Source of the DNA: Desulfobulbus sp.
GTDB lineage: Bacteria; Desulfobacterota; Desulfobulbia; Desulfobulbales; Desulfobulbaceae
Length of the DNA stretch: 27,143 bases
Assembly: GCA_030600525.1 (NCBI GenBank)
Contig: JAUVLX010000009.1
Span: 1 to 27,143, forward strand
Reading direction: 5' to 3'
The position numbers and the translations under genes are program-made. Numbering within the stretch: the stretch's first letter is position 1; the number at the start of each line of letters is the position of its first letter. Shown here piece by piece: positions 1-8,072 of the stretch. The notes under the pieces were generated by a model, which was given only the letters and a program-made list of their open reading frames with translations, was not told where the DNA came from and made no database searches.

Positions 1-135
1 TCTGTCGGACTGACCCCTTTTTCCTCAACTCGGCGTTATTGTCGAAAAATTAATGCTCGCAATATTGTGTATATGGCTGTGCTTAATTTCCCAACAATGC
101 CTTGATTTGAAGAAAAAATTGCTCAATCCGACAGA
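1..135. mobile_element. MITE-like inverted-repeat element, copy B
   Basis: The ends are a perfect 9-bp inverted repeat, TCTGTCGGA at 1-9 and TCCGACAGA at 127-135. The interior aligns by eye with the interior of the element at 26075-26291; shared blocks include CGTTAT, CTCG.AATAT, TATATG.CTGTG and ATGCCTTGA. A third, more diverged copy lies at 20501-20620. There is no coding capacity. The element could continue left of the window. The family assignment is my inference; the inverted ends and shared blocks are directly visible. Confidence 0.6.
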
Positions 136-246
136 CTCCTAGGGCTGGGAATAAATTAGCTTAGCGTTATATCTGGTGAGAAGTCGGTGAAAAGCGTTTT
201 CATCACGGATGAGAGTATCTCCGGGATTAAAAATGCCCTCACAGTC

Positions 247-951
247 TTATAGTGCATGGCCAGAGTTTAAAATATGGTCATACATGAGGGATATGATTTT
301 TTCAGCGTCCTTATCTGAAGAATCTAAATATACGGCTTCAGTTGCCTGTTTTAGAGGCGCTATAGCCCGTTCACTATCGTCTTTGTCACGTTTTATAATC
401 TGGGCCAGCAGTTGCTGTTCATCTACATCCGCTCCTTGACTACGAAGCTGATCAGCCCTTCTCCGCATCCTAATTTCCGGCTTTGCATCCAGAAAAAATT
501 TCCAGGCTGCCTTGGGAAAAACAACAGTTCCCGTATCCCTGCCTTCAGCAACAATCCTTCCAGCTTTCCCCATCTGCTGCTGTAGTTGTGTCAAATGCGA
601 ACGAACAACTGGAATAGCTGAAACTTGAGAGGCAAGCATCCCCATCTCAGGAGTACGAAGATGGCTTCCCACTTCCCGGCCATTGACCAGTACCTGCACA
701 TCGTTTTCCCCATTCATGGCTGGAAGCAATTCAATTACAAGCTCACTGAGCAACTGCTTGAGTTCTTCACCATCACCCGGTTCGACCTTCTTCTCCCAGC
801 AGGCATAGGCGACTGCCCGGTACATGGCTCCGGTGTCCAGGTAGGTGAAGTTAAGCCTGTTGGCAAGCCCCCTTGAAACCGTTGACTTACCCCCTCCTGA
901 AGGGCCGTCAATCGCCACCACTTGCATCATATCAGACATAGCCGAGCTCAT
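247..951 (-). CDS. cmk: Cytidylate kinase
   Basis: Phosphorylates CMP and dCMP to the diphosphates with ATP, in the cytoplasmic pyrimidine nucleotide pathway. The 234-residue product is of normal bacterial length (about 220-230). A P-loop, GPSGGGKST, lies near residues 16-24. The family block GRDTGTVVFP lies mid-protein, followed by an arginine-rich lid segment (RMRRRADQLR). The start overlaps the 3' end of hisC by 20 nt, so the genes are probably translationally coupled. A second ATG four codons downstream, which nearly overlaps the hisC stop, is an equally possible start. It is the last gene of the gatC-gatA-hisC-cmk run. No hairpin-plus-U-tract terminator is visible downstream; the repeat element at 1-135 follows. 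Confidence 0.95.
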   Translation of the reverse strand: MSSAMSDMMQVVAIDGPSGGGKSTVSRGLANRLNFTYLDTGAMYRAVAYACWEKKVEPGDGEELKQLLSELVIELLPAMNGENDVQVLVNGREVGSHLRTPEMGMLASQVSAIPVVRSHLTQLQQQMGKAGRIVAEGRDTGTVVFPKAAWKFFLDAKPEIRMRRRADQLRSQGADVDEQQLLAQIIKRDKDDSERAIAPLKQATEAVYLDSSDKDAEKIISLMYDHILNSGHAL

Positions 952-2044
952 TGAGACACTCTTTCAATGCATTAACAAAACGGGTGTTTTCAGCAACGGT
1001 ACCAATGGTAATACGGATAAAGGAGGGAAACCCATATGCCTTCATTGAACGAACAATAACCCCTTTATAGAGCATTGCCTCATATAGGCTGGTCGCATCT
1101 CCTTTCACATCAATCAGGAAAAAATTAGTGTGGGAAGGATACGGAGTGCATCCCAGCTGACGCACCTGTTCAGATAACCACTGGAGCCCATGGCTAGTCT
1201 CATTAAGGGTTTTTGTATAATGGTCTTTATCTGAAAGGGCTGCCAAAGCACCAACCTGTCCTGGCAGGTTGATATTAAAGGGTTGTCGAACACGGTGGAG
1301 CAGGTTCGCAATTTCTTGAGGCATAATACCAAACCCGACCCGCAACCCTGCCAGGCCAAATGCCTTTGAAAAGGTGCGCAAACTCACTAGTCCAGGTCGA
1401 TCCTGCTGATTTTGAATAAAGGAGAGAATATCTATTCGCTCTTCCTCAGCAACGAAATCAACATATGCTTCATCCAGGACAACAATAACCGTTTCCGGCA
1501 ATGCATCCATAAATGTTGCAAAGGCTTCCTTATCTATCAGGGTACCTGTGGGATTGTTGGGATTATCGATAAAGATAAGCCTGGTATTCTCACTTACCGA
1601 GTCGGCAATGGCTGTCAGGTCATGCTGCATATCCCGCAGGTCAAAGATAGTGTTCACCCCGCCCCGCACCTGGACAAATTGCTGGTACATAAGAAAGGAT
1701 GGATGCGAGGTGATCACCTCATCTCCGGGGGTAACAAAGGCCTTGATCAAAAAGTCGATAACCTCGTTGGAACCGTTGCCAAGAACAATTTCTTCCGGGT
1801 CTGCTCCTGTCCAGTCAGCGAGAGCCTGGGTGAGGTAGTAGGAAGATCCATCAGGGTAACGGTGCAAACCGGTGAGCATCTCTGCTATGGCCTGCACAGC
1901 TTTGGGCGATGGACCCCAGGGGTTTTCATTGGAGGCCAGTTTTATAGAATCAGTGATTCCGTATTCCCTTTCCAGTTCATCAAGGGGTTTGCCTGGTGGA
2001 TAAGGTATTATCTGGTTAATATTTTCAGGAGTCTGCAGTTTCAT
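932..2044 (-). CDS. hisC: Histidinol-phosphate aminotransferase
   Basis: PLP-dependent class I/II aminotransferase that converts imidazole-acetol phosphate and glutamate to histidinol phosphate in histidine synthesis; related enzymes also act on aromatic keto acids. The product has 370 residues, a typical length. Visible signatures are NGSNEVIDFLIKAF, DNPNNPTG, DEAYVDF and the PLP-lysine block SLRTFSKAFGLAGLR, where the lysine forms the Schiff base. A C-terminal FIRITIGT segment supplies the phosphate-binding arginine. The ATG overlaps the gatA stop in an ATGA arrangement, indicating coupling. No other his genes are present, so an aromatic aminotransferase role cannot be excluded. Confidence 0.93.
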   Translation of the reverse strand: MKLQTPENINQIIPYPPGKPLDELEREYGITDSIKLASNENPWGPSPKAVQAIAEMLTGLHRYPDGSSYYLTQALADWTGADPEEIVLGNGSNEVIDFLIKAFVTPGDEVITSHPSFLMYQQFVQVRGGVNTIFDLRDMQHDLTAIADSVSENTRLIFIDNPNNPTGTLIDKEAFATFMDALPETVIVVLDEAYVDFVAEEERIDILSFIQNQQDRPGLVSLRTFSKAFGLAGLRVGFGIMPQEIANLLHRVRQPFNINLPGQVGALAALSDKDHYTKTLNETSHGLQWLSEQVRQLGCTPYPSHTNFFLIDVKGDATSLYEAMLYKGVIVRSMKAYGFPSFIRITIGTVAENTRFVNALKECLNELGYV

Positions 2045-3510
2045 TTTGCGTCGCCTATCACGGGTTTTTGATTGACGATCCCTACCTGTTGCTCAAGATT
2101 GTAAGCAGCCTTTAACAGCACTTCCTCGTTAAAATGAGCAGCCTGCATCTGCATGCCTACCGGCAATCCTGATGAAGTGAAACCACAGGGTACAGAAAGT
2201 CCGGGAATACCTGCAAGGTTTGCTGATAAGGTCAGGATATCTGAAAGATACATTGCCAAAGGATCATCTGACTTTTCTCCGAGAGGCCATGCAGGGCCTG
2301 GAGTTACCGGGGAAACAATGAGGTCGCACTCCTGGAAAACCTTTTCAAAATCCTGTTTGATTAAGGTCCGAACCTGGGATGCCTTTTTGTAGTAAGCATC
2401 ATAATAGCCTGCTGAAAGGGCGTAGGTGCCTATAAGAATACGTCGCTTTACCTCATCGCCAAATCCCTGGGATCGCGATTGCTTGTACATATCCAGCAAT
2501 GACTCGGCATCAGTATCGCGAACACTGTACCGGACACCATCATACCTGGCCAAGTTGGAACTTGCCTCAGCAGGAGCAATGAGATAATAGGCAGCAACAC
2601 AATACTCTGTATGGGGGAGGGTTACCTCTTTCACTTCTGCACCCATCTCTTCAAGCATAGCTATTCCCTTACGGATGACTGCCTCGACTTCACTATGCAG
2701 GCCATCCCCGAAGTATTCCTTAGGAATACCTATCCGCATTCCCTGCAGTCCTTTTTCAAGGGCAAGGGTATAATCAGGAACCGAGGTATTGATTGAGGTT
2801 GAATCAAGCTCGTCGTATCCGGAGATAACATTCATCATCAGGGCACAATCACGGACATCTTTTGTCAACGGTCCGACCTGATCAAGGGAAGAGGCAAAAG
2901 CCACCAATCCATAGCGAGAAACTCGTCCATAGGTCGGCTTCATGCCGACAACACCGCACAATGAAGCAGGCTGTCTCACAGAGCCGCCCGTGTCAGATCC
3001 CAAGGCGGCAAAGCATTCATCTGCAGCAACAGCTGCTGCTGAACCACCACTGGAACCACCTGCAACATACCCTTCCCGCCACGGGTTCTCAGGGATAGTA
3101 AACGCACAGTTTTCATTGGTGGAGCCCATGGCAAATTCATCCATGGAAAGCTTTCCTATAATAACAGCACCGGCTTTTTGCAGTTTATCAATGACCGTTG
3201 CATTATAGGGAGGAGTAAAATGTTCAAGAATACGTGAACCGCAGGTTGTAGGGAAATCGGTGGTGCACAACACGTCCTTTACAGCCAGCGGAATACCGCA
3301 CAAAGGACCGCCTTTTTCTTGGCGGCGAAGATCATCTGCCCTCTCAGCCTGTTGTATGGCCCTATCTTCATCAATGTTAAGATAGGCTTTAACCGTACCT
3401 TCCACACTCTCTATCCGAGATAGTACAGATTGGGTGAGTGCGACCGAAGTGGTTTCCCCACTTTCCAGCAGCCGTAGAGCCTCGCAAAGGGTAAGCGAAT
3501 AATATTCCAT
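2041..3510 (-). CDS. gatA: Asp/Glu-tRNA amidotransferase subunit A
   Basis: The amidase subunit of GatCAB. It releases ammonia from glutamine to convert mischarged Glu-tRNA(Gln) or Asp-tRNA(Asn) to the correct aminoacyl-tRNA. The 489-residue product carries the full amidase signature: GIPLAVKD with the catalytic lysine near residue 79, GGSSGGSAAAVAA with the cis-serine, and GSDTGGSVRQPAS with the nucleophilic serine. The following block CGVVGMKPTYGRVSRYGL is typical of GatA rather than general amidases. It lies downstream of gatC with an 86-nt gap and overlaps hisC by 4 nt. gatB is not in the window and must be elsewhere, an arrangement seen in many bacteria. Confidence 0.96.
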   Translation of the reverse strand: MEYYSLTLCEALRLLESGETTSVALTQSVLSRIESVEGTVKAYLNIDEDRAIQQAERADDLRRQEKGGPLCGIPLAVKDVLCTTDFPTTCGSRILEHFTPPYNATVIDKLQKAGAVIIGKLSMDEFAMGSTNENCAFTIPENPWREGYVAGGSSGGSAAAVAADECFAALGSDTGGSVRQPASLCGVVGMKPTYGRVSRYGLVAFASSLDQVGPLTKDVRDCALMMNVISGYDELDSTSINTSVPDYTLALEKGLQGMRIGIPKEYFGDGLHSEVEAVIRKGIAMLEEMGAEVKEVTLPHTEYCVAAYYLIAPAEASSNLARYDGVRYSVRDTDAESLLDMYKQSRSQGFGDEVKRRILIGTYALSAGYYDAYYKKASQVRTLIKQDFEKVFQECDLIVSPVTPGPAWPLGEKSDDPLAMYLSDILTLSANLAGIPGLSVPCGFTSSGLPVGMQMQAAHFNEEVLLKAAYNLEQQVGIVNQKPVIGDAK

Positions 3511-3596
3511 GGTATTTTATAGTAATTGAGAAAAAACGATAACAGTTATGGTTGCCAGCCGAATATAAAACTAAATACGTGAGTAGGGGATGAACG

Positions 3597-3884
3597 CTAA
3601 CTTATGATACGGGGAACGGTAAACGATTCTCCGTTATCTTCAGGCGCATTACTCAGAACAGCGTCTCTATCCAGGGAAGGCTTAACAACATCCTCTCTGA
3701 AAGCGTTGACCACCTGCTGGGTATGGGTAGTCACTGGAACGCCTTCAGTATCGACCTTATCAAGCTTTTCAACATAACTTAATATAGTGTCAAGCTGCTC
3801 GGTCATCCGCTCAATTTCATTTTCGCTGAGCTGAAGCCGTGCGAGATTGGCAACTTTTTGGACTTCTTCACGGGTTATTTTCAT
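3597..3884 (-). CDS. gatC: Asp/Glu-tRNA amidotransferase subunit C
   Basis: Small scaffold subunit that wraps around GatA and stabilises the GatA-GatB complex. The 95-residue product begins MKITREEVQKVANLARLQLS, the usual GatC N-terminus, and contains the conserved motif EKLDKVDTEGV followed by FREDVV near the C-terminus. The open frame extends upstream to a TTG at 3908, but the ATG at 3884 fits the family start exactly and is preferred. The ribosome binding site is weak. It is the first gene of the gatC-gatA-hisC-cmk run, and the inverted-repeat element 3931-4073 lies just upstream in the probable promoter region. Confidence 0.94.
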   Translation of the reverse strand: MKITREEVQKVANLARLQLSENEIERMTEQLDTILSYVEKLDKVDTEGVPVTTHTQQVVNAFREDVVKPSLDRDAVLSNAPEDNGESFTVPRIIS

Positions 3885-3930
3885 AGGTCTATTCCACAGA
3901 ACGAACAAGAAGATAAATATAAGAAAAAAC

Positions 3931-4073
3931 GTAACTATTCAGCGAATAACAAATAACATCGCCTTACCTTCGATCTGTAACTGTTCAGCAGTGCTCCTGA
4001 TGCGTACAAGCAGGCTGGATAACTATAGTAATGCTCTATTTTCCTGCCTGATCGGGCGCTGCTGAATAGTTAC
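3931..4073. mobile_element. Short inverted-repeat (MITE-like) element
   Basis: Perfect 13-bp terminal inverted repeats, GTAACTATTCAGC at 3931-3943 and GCTGAATAGTTAC at 4061-4073, bound a 143-bp non-coding element. An internal direct copy of the left end with one change (GTAACTGTTCAGC, 3977-3989) suggests nesting or end duplication. It fills almost all of the gap between the response regulator stop and gatC. It encodes no protein, so any mobility would depend on a transposase elsewhere. A role as an attenuator or terminator for the upstream gene is possible. Confidence 0.6.
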
Positions 4074-4082
4074 AAAAAACAG

Positions 4083-5174
4083 CTACTGTTTATACAGTGA
4101 TCGGGCAGAAAGAACAACCCCGGCGAATATTTCAACCATCTCTTGATCAAAGTGTGAACCACTGCAGCGCCGCAGCTCGGCTACAGCTTCCACCCTGGTA
4201 AGATTTCTTCTATAATTACGTTTGGATGTCATAGCATCATAACTGTCGGCTATAGTAATAATTCTAGTCAGGGTATCAAGTTCATTGCCTGTAAAGCCAT
4301 CAGGGTATCCAGAACCGTCTATTTTTTCATGGTGATGACGAATAATTTTCCTTTCTTTATCCATAAAACTCAAAGGTTCGATAATACTTGCACCAATCTC
4401 TGGATGTTTTTTAATCAGTTCCCATTCTTCAAGGGTTAGCGGTCCTGGCTTCTGAATACAGGAAAGATCAATAACCAGTTTACCTATATCGTGAAACTGG
4501 GCAGCCCTCTTCAAGGTTAGACGGTCCTCCTGAGACAGTTGGGCAGCTTCTGCCAGCAGCATCGAATACTCGGTGACCCGGTTGGTATGACCTGCAGTAT
4601 ACTCATCCTTCTCTTCCATGGCAGCTTGAAGACTGGACATTATCTGTACGGTGGCTTTTTCTAGATGTTCACTATATTGTTCAAGCAGGTCATTTTTTTC
4701 TGCCAGCTCCTTGGTCTTATCTATTACCTCGGTCTCAAGATTCTGTTTATAGAGCTGTTCATTTCGCAAAAACTGCCGCTTCTCAATTGCCCGCTTCACC
4801 TTGACATGAAACATTTCCAAATCAGCAATTGGCTTGGTTAAAAAATCATAGGCTCCCAGATTAATAGCCTTAACCGCATAATCCATAGAGCCTGCGCCGG
4901 TAAGAAACAGCACCGGAATATCTATATTGCGCTGATTTAATTTTTCAAGGGTCTCAAATCCATCCATATCCGGCATATTGATATCAAGAATAATGACATC
5001 AAAATCATCGTTAATCAAAGAGAGGGCTTCATGACCTGACTCAGCAGCGACAACCTCATGGCCAAACATTGTTAATATTTTCTTTATCGCAGTTCTGACG
5101 AGGGTATCATCATCTGCTATGAGAATTTTTGAAGTCATAACACGATCAACATTCCAATTACCCATGCCTTTCAC
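4083..5174 (-). CDS. Response regulator with HD-GYP phosphodiesterase domain
   Basis: Two-component output protein predicted to hydrolyse cyclic di-GMP on phosphorylation. The N-terminal receiver domain (about residues 15-135) has the acidic pair ADDD, the phospho-acceptor Asp64 in ILDINMPDMDG and the conserved lysine in FLTKPI. A charged, probably coiled-coil linker (about 140-190) leads to an HD-GYP domain with HTNR, FHDIGK, HHHEKIDGSGYP and a DSYDAMTS segment, so both catalytic halves are intact. The GTG at 5174 is chosen because it overlaps the preceding stop as GTGA and has AGAGG six bases upstream; an internal ATG at 5138 gives a minimal receiver start. No partner kinase is visible. It is coupled to the cyclo-ligase gene. 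Confidence 0.9.
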   Translation of the reverse strand: MKGMGNWNVDRVMTSKILIADDDTLVRTAIKKILTMFGHEVVAAESGHEALSLINDDFDVIILDINMPDMDGFETLEKLNQRNIDIPVLFLTGAGSMDYAVKAINLGAYDFLTKPIADLEMFHVKVKRAIEKRQFLRNEQLYKQNLETEVIDKTKELAEKNDLLEQYSEHLEKATVQIMSSLQAAMEEKDEYTAGHTNRVTEYSMLLAEAAQLSQEDRLTLKRAAQFHDIGKLVIDLSCIQKPGPLTLEEWELIKKHPEIGASIIEPLSFMDKERKIIRHHHEKIDGSGYPDGFTGNELDTLTRIITIADSYDAMTSKRNYRRNLTRVEAVAELRRCSGSHFDQEMVEIFAGVVLSARSLYKQ

Positions 5175-5785
5175 CAATTTCCTCTTGATTGAGTCAGATA
5201 GGTTGAATGCTCGCAGATAATATAATCCATTAATATATCGTGGTTTTCCATAGGAATCCTTGCGACCATCTGCAGTTTATACGCCAATCCTACCCGCAGG
5301 GCCTGAGGGGCCTCATCTTGTAGAAATCGATCATAATATCCACCTCCATACCCTATTCTTCCGCCAGTTTTATCAAATGCAAGCCCAGGAATAACGGCAA
5401 TGTCAATATTCTCAGCATCTATCCTACAATGACGACGTAGTTCAGGTAATGGTTCTCGAATACCTTTAAATCCTGGAGCCAGGTCTACTGCGGGACTGCT
5501 TATCTGCACAGCAACCATTTTTGTACTTTCCGGGACAACTGCGGGTACACAGGCTATTCCCCCCTGCTTGATTATAAAATCTATAATTTTCGCTGTCTGC
5601 ACTTCGCTTCGATAATCAATATAAATAAAAAAGCATTTAAAAGACTGAAATGCAAAATTATCAATAAAATTATTAATAATTTTATTACTTCTGTTTTTTT
5701 GCTCCACATCACTCATTTTATCACGGACTGCTGAACAAAGGCGGCGCAAATGATTTTTGTTAATATTCGTATACGATTGTTGCAT
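5171..5785 (-). CDS. 5-formyltetrahydrofolate cyclo-ligase
   Basis: ATP-dependent enzyme that converts 5-formyl-THF to 5,10-methenyl-THF and so recycles a storage folate in one-carbon metabolism. The product from the ATG at 5785 has 204 residues, near the family norm. The N-terminal basic helix (NKNHLRRLCSAVRDKMS) and the diagnostic ATP/folate block GRIGYGGGYYDRFL near residue 150 are visible. The frame stays open up to a TTG at 5830, but that codon lies inside the loop of the upstream terminator hairpin, so the 5785 ATG is preferred although its ribosome binding site is poor. Its stop overlaps the response-regulator GTG by 4 nt. Any functional link between the two genes is unclear. The gene is also called fthC or ygfA in some organisms. 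Confidence 0.88.
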   Translation of the reverse strand: MQQSYTNINKNHLRRLCSAVRDKMSDVEQKNRSNKIINNFIDNFAFQSFKCFFIYIDYRSEVQTAKIIDFIIKQGGIACVPAVVPESTKMVAVQISSPAVDLAPGFKGIREPLPELRRHCRIDAENIDIAVIPGLAFDKTGGRIGYGGGYYDRFLQDEAPQALRVGLAYKLQMVARIPMENHDILMDYIICEHSTYLTQSRGNW

Positions 5786-5811
5786 AAAGTTTAAAAAGGA
5801 AACTATTACAT

Positions 5812-5849
5812 AAAAAAAGGCGATATCCAATTAAGGATACCGCCTTTTT
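5812..5849. terminator. Bidirectional-type terminator after yedE
   Basis: A 10-bp stem with one mismatch pairs GGCGATATCC (5819-5828) with GGATACCGCC (5835-5844) around a 6-nt loop. It is flanked by a run of A on the left and T on the right that extend the stem and give a U-tract on either strand. It lies just beyond the stop of the minus-strand yedE gene and upstream of the cyclo-ligase, separating the two transcription units. Confidence 0.85.
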
Positions 5850-5871
5850 ATCAAGACTGACAAAGAAAAAA

Positions 5872-7140
5872 TTACATAGGCAATAACAACTTATTACTGT
5901 CTTCATTCCACGACACAACCAGGTGCCAAATTAAAACAAACAGAACTATAATTCCCAAGGTATATCCATAACCAAACACATCGGGTAGATACACATACTT
6001 ACCCAACCAACCGTTGGCTTCAAGTTCGAAGTTCTTAAATAAAGCAACAACAAGTGAGTTGGAGAGAGCGAAAAATGGAACAACCAGCCACAGTTTTATC
6101 TGTCCCTCACCAACACGCCACAGTGTTCCGGAACCACAACCACCGGCCATCATAGCACCAACACCAAAAATAAAACCGCCGACGACACCGCCCCAACCAA
6201 AAGTACCACGTACATAATTCATGGGAGCCAGAACCGCTTCACCATCAAGACGGGCAGGAACGCCATATTTTAATACTGCAGCACCAACGGCTACGATAAG
6301 GATAGAAAGGCCAACTGACCTGGCCATAGAGGAATCACCGGTCATATGCGGTTCACGGAAACCCTGAATCATGCACCAGCGACCTCTCTGCATTGCATAA
6401 CCTATCCCTGTGGCTATCAGGACCAGACCGGAAAGAGAAGTAATGTATTCTTCAAAGTCGTCGCCTTCATACCCTGCATATTTTGCAGCACCCCAGATAA
6501 GAACGCCTATTCCACCTACACCGAAAATAAATTGGACAGGATAAGGAATATTAAGGGTAAAGGACCCACCACCACCCCAGCTTATATGTTCCATCTCTTT
6601 ATAAAGCAGCCAGAGGCCGAATAATGCTCCGGGAATAAGGCCAATCCACATGGCAAAACCGTTAGCTGCCAGGTTACCTATGGCATTATACATACCGCCC
6701 ACATTACATCCGCCTGCCAAGGCAGCGCCGATACCCATCAAGACACCGGCTATCATCGCTTTTACATATTCTCGGACAGGTGGAAAACGAAATGCAAACT
6801 GTCCTCCAAGGCACGCTGAGATAAAAGCACCGCCGATAAGTCCCAATCCAATAACTGAACCGGTATTATACCAAACGGACTTCTTGAGCAAAAAATCACC
6901 GTCTTCATCAACAAAACCTGTTAATTCGGCAAGATCTCCACTAAAGATACCGACACCATGCAGCATCCAGTCACCCCAGTTACGGATTGCGCCCACAGCA
7001 CCCCAAGGCCGCCACCATGCCATGATCAGAATTGTGAGGAGTGCTACAACAATACCTGTCGTAGTAGCGCTCCATTCATCCTGGCACAGGGCTTTATATA
7101 ACCGTTTAATTTTGTCCCAAAAAATCTTGATGTCTTCCAT
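5872..7140 (-). CDS. YedE/YeeE-type sulfur transporter, membrane protein
   Basis: Polytopic inner-membrane protein of the Sulf_transp family, members of which import thiosulfate or other sulfur compounds. The 422-residue product has many hydrophobic segments. Two internally repeated halves each carry the family cysteine motif: AGGCNVGG (Cys145) and AGGCGSGT (Cys335). Further cysteines at about 110 and 256 fall in the equivalent preceding helices. The start has an excellent AAGGAGG ribosome binding site. It is divergent from the tusA-dsrE operon across a 289-bp promoter region, which fits the published YTD cluster (YedE-related, TusA, DsrE-like plus hypotheticals). The substrate is not determined by sequence; thiosulfate, sulfide/polysulfide or, by analogy with selenium-linked YedE, another chalcogen species are all possible. 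Confidence 0.88.
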   Translation of the reverse strand: MEDIKIFWDKIKRLYKALCQDEWSATTTGIVVALLTILIMAWWRPWGAVGAIRNWGDWMLHGVGIFSGDLAELTGFVDEDGDFLLKKSVWYNTGSVIGLGLIGGAFISACLGGQFAFRFPPVREYVKAMIAGVLMGIGAALAGGCNVGGMYNAIGNLAANGFAMWIGLIPGALFGLWLLYKEMEHISWGGGGSFTLNIPYPVQFIFGVGGIGVLIWGAAKYAGYEGDDFEEYITSLSGLVLIATGIGYAMQRGRWCMIQGFREPHMTGDSSMARSVGLSILIVAVGAAVLKYGVPARLDGEAVLAPMNYVRGTFGWGGVVGGFIFGVGAMMAGGCGSGTLWRVGEGQIKLWLVVPFFALSNSLVVALFKNFELEANGWLGKYVYLPDVFGYGYTLGIIVLFVLIWHLVVSWNEDSNKLLLPM

Positions 7141-7203
7141 TCACTGCCTCCTTAAACCCTTTATAAAGTACCTTTTTTTCTTAAAAAGCCTCAAAAAGTT
7201 ATC

Positions 7204-7232
7204 AAGATACCTGTAGCCTTTCAATTTGTCAA
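7204..7232 (-). promoter_or_regulatory. Sigma-70-type promoter for yedE
   Basis: Read on the minus strand, a perfect TTGACA (7227-7232) is followed after 17 nt by TATCTT (7204-7209). Spacing is ideal and the -10 box lies about 65 nt upstream of the yedE start. No experimental start site is known. Confidence 0.65.
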
Positions 7233-7338
7233 TAACCTCAATGAAACAGACCATTATAACACAACATTGAACATTCATTCACCAAAAGTAACGGAAAAAC
7301 ACTGTATGAATTGCTATTCAGTTTGTTTTTGATTCACC

Positions 7339-7365
7339 TTGACAAAAAAACCTTTTTTCTATACC
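7339..7365 (+). promoter_or_regulatory. Candidate promoter for the tusA operon
   Basis: A perfect TTGACA (7339-7344) is followed by TATACC (7360-7365) at a short 15-nt spacing, about 65 nt before the tusA ATG. The spacer holds A and T tracts that may bend DNA. The short spacing could mean activator dependence, but that is only inference. Confidence 0.5.
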
Positions 7366-7429
7366 CTTAACTGTCTTTTTTCATGTTCAAAACAGACAAT
7401 TAAAATTGTTATTTTATCAGGAGGAAAAA

Positions 7430-7687
7430 ATGAGTGATGTAAAAGTTGCACCTGAAGGTATCGAGCCTGCTTCCGTACTCGATGCAAAAGGATTGAGTTG
7501 CCCCATGCCGCTGCTTCGTACCAAGAAAGAAATGGGTAAACTTGCTTCCGGCGATGTTCTCCACGTAATGGGAACTGATCCAGGTTCCAGAAACGACATT
7601 CCTGGTTGGTGTGATCGCGCTGGTCATGAGTACCTGGGCGAGAAAGAAGAAAGTGGATATATTAGCTTTTTCATCAAGAAAGGATAA
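7430..7687 (+). CDS. tusA: TusA-family sulfurtransferase
   Basis: Small cytoplasmic sulfur carrier that takes persulfide sulfur on a cysteine and hands it to partner proteins. The 85-residue product contains the TusA core LDAKGLSCPMPLLRTKKEM, with the carrier Cys24 in the CPxP motif, followed by the GDVLHVMGTDPGSRNDIPGWC block typical of the fold. A second cysteine lies at the end of this block. The ATG at 7430 follows an AGGAGG site and is preferred over any earlier start. It heads a compact operon with a DsrE-like gene and two small genes, divergent from the sulfur transporter. The context points to dissimilatory sulfur transfer rather than tRNA thiolation; the latter cannot be excluded. 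Confidence 0.93.
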   Translation: MSDVKVAPEGIEPASVLDAKGLSCPMPLLRTKKEMGKLASGDVLHVMGTDPGSRNDIPGWCDRAGHEYLGEKEESGYISFFIKKG

Positions 7688-7727
7688 TCGTATCGTTAAT
7701 AAATCCTTTTAAAGGAGGCAAAAGCTA

Positions 7728-8060
7728 ATGGCTGCTGATGCTAATAAATTCGGTATTTTCGTTACCTGCCCCCAGAACATGCGTCACATCCTCGGTCTTA
7801 CCCAGGCTGCGATTCGCGCTGGTAAGGAAGTAATGATTTTTTTTACTTTTAAATCTGTTCATCTTACAAAAAGCCCTGAATTTTGGGAGCTGGCACAGCT
7901 CATCAAAACCGACAACTTGGCTATTTGTACTGACAGCTACATCTGTGAAGGATTTGATCACGAAAAAGATGTTCCACGTGGTCTCGTTGACAAACAGATG
8001 CGTACCCAGGCTTTTCATGGTGCAGTTCTTGAGCAGTGTGAAAAGTACATCGTAATGTAA
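7728..8060 (+). CDS. DsrE-family sulfur relay protein
   Basis: A 110-residue cytoplasmic protein of the DsrE-like fold, whose members pass persulfide sulfur between TusA and other acceptors. It opens with a beta strand and helix (KFGIFVTCPQNMRHILGLTQ), then a second strand (KEVMIFFTF). The candidate sulfur-binding residues are Cys67 and Cys73 in AICTDSYICEG, where DsrE/TusD proteins have their active cysteine; Cys14 and a C-terminal cysteine near 104 are also present. It has a strong GGAGG site, lies 40 nt after tusA and 12 nt before the next gene. Family membership is judged from pattern and context; the exact DsrE subgroup is not resolved. Confidence 0.8.
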   Translation: MAADANKFGIFVTCPQNMRHILGLTQAAIRAGKEVMIFFTFKSVHLTKSPEFWELAQLIKTDNLAICTDSYICEGFDHEKDVPRGLVDKQMRTQAFHGAVLEQCEKYIVM

Positions 8061-8072
8061 GGAGATACCGAT

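Noticed and set aside
139..246. Open frame continuing 35 codons in phase beyond the cmk stop codon on the minus strand
   Set aside because: It has no start codon or ribosome binding site and a run of this length is not rare by chance, although the codons look coding-like. It might be a gene remnant cut by the element at 1-135, but the evidence is too thin to annotate it.
5786..5830. Longer cyclo-ligase start at the TTG at 5830
   Set aside because: It falls inside the terminator hairpin after yedE and adds a hydrophobic stretch that is not part of the family.
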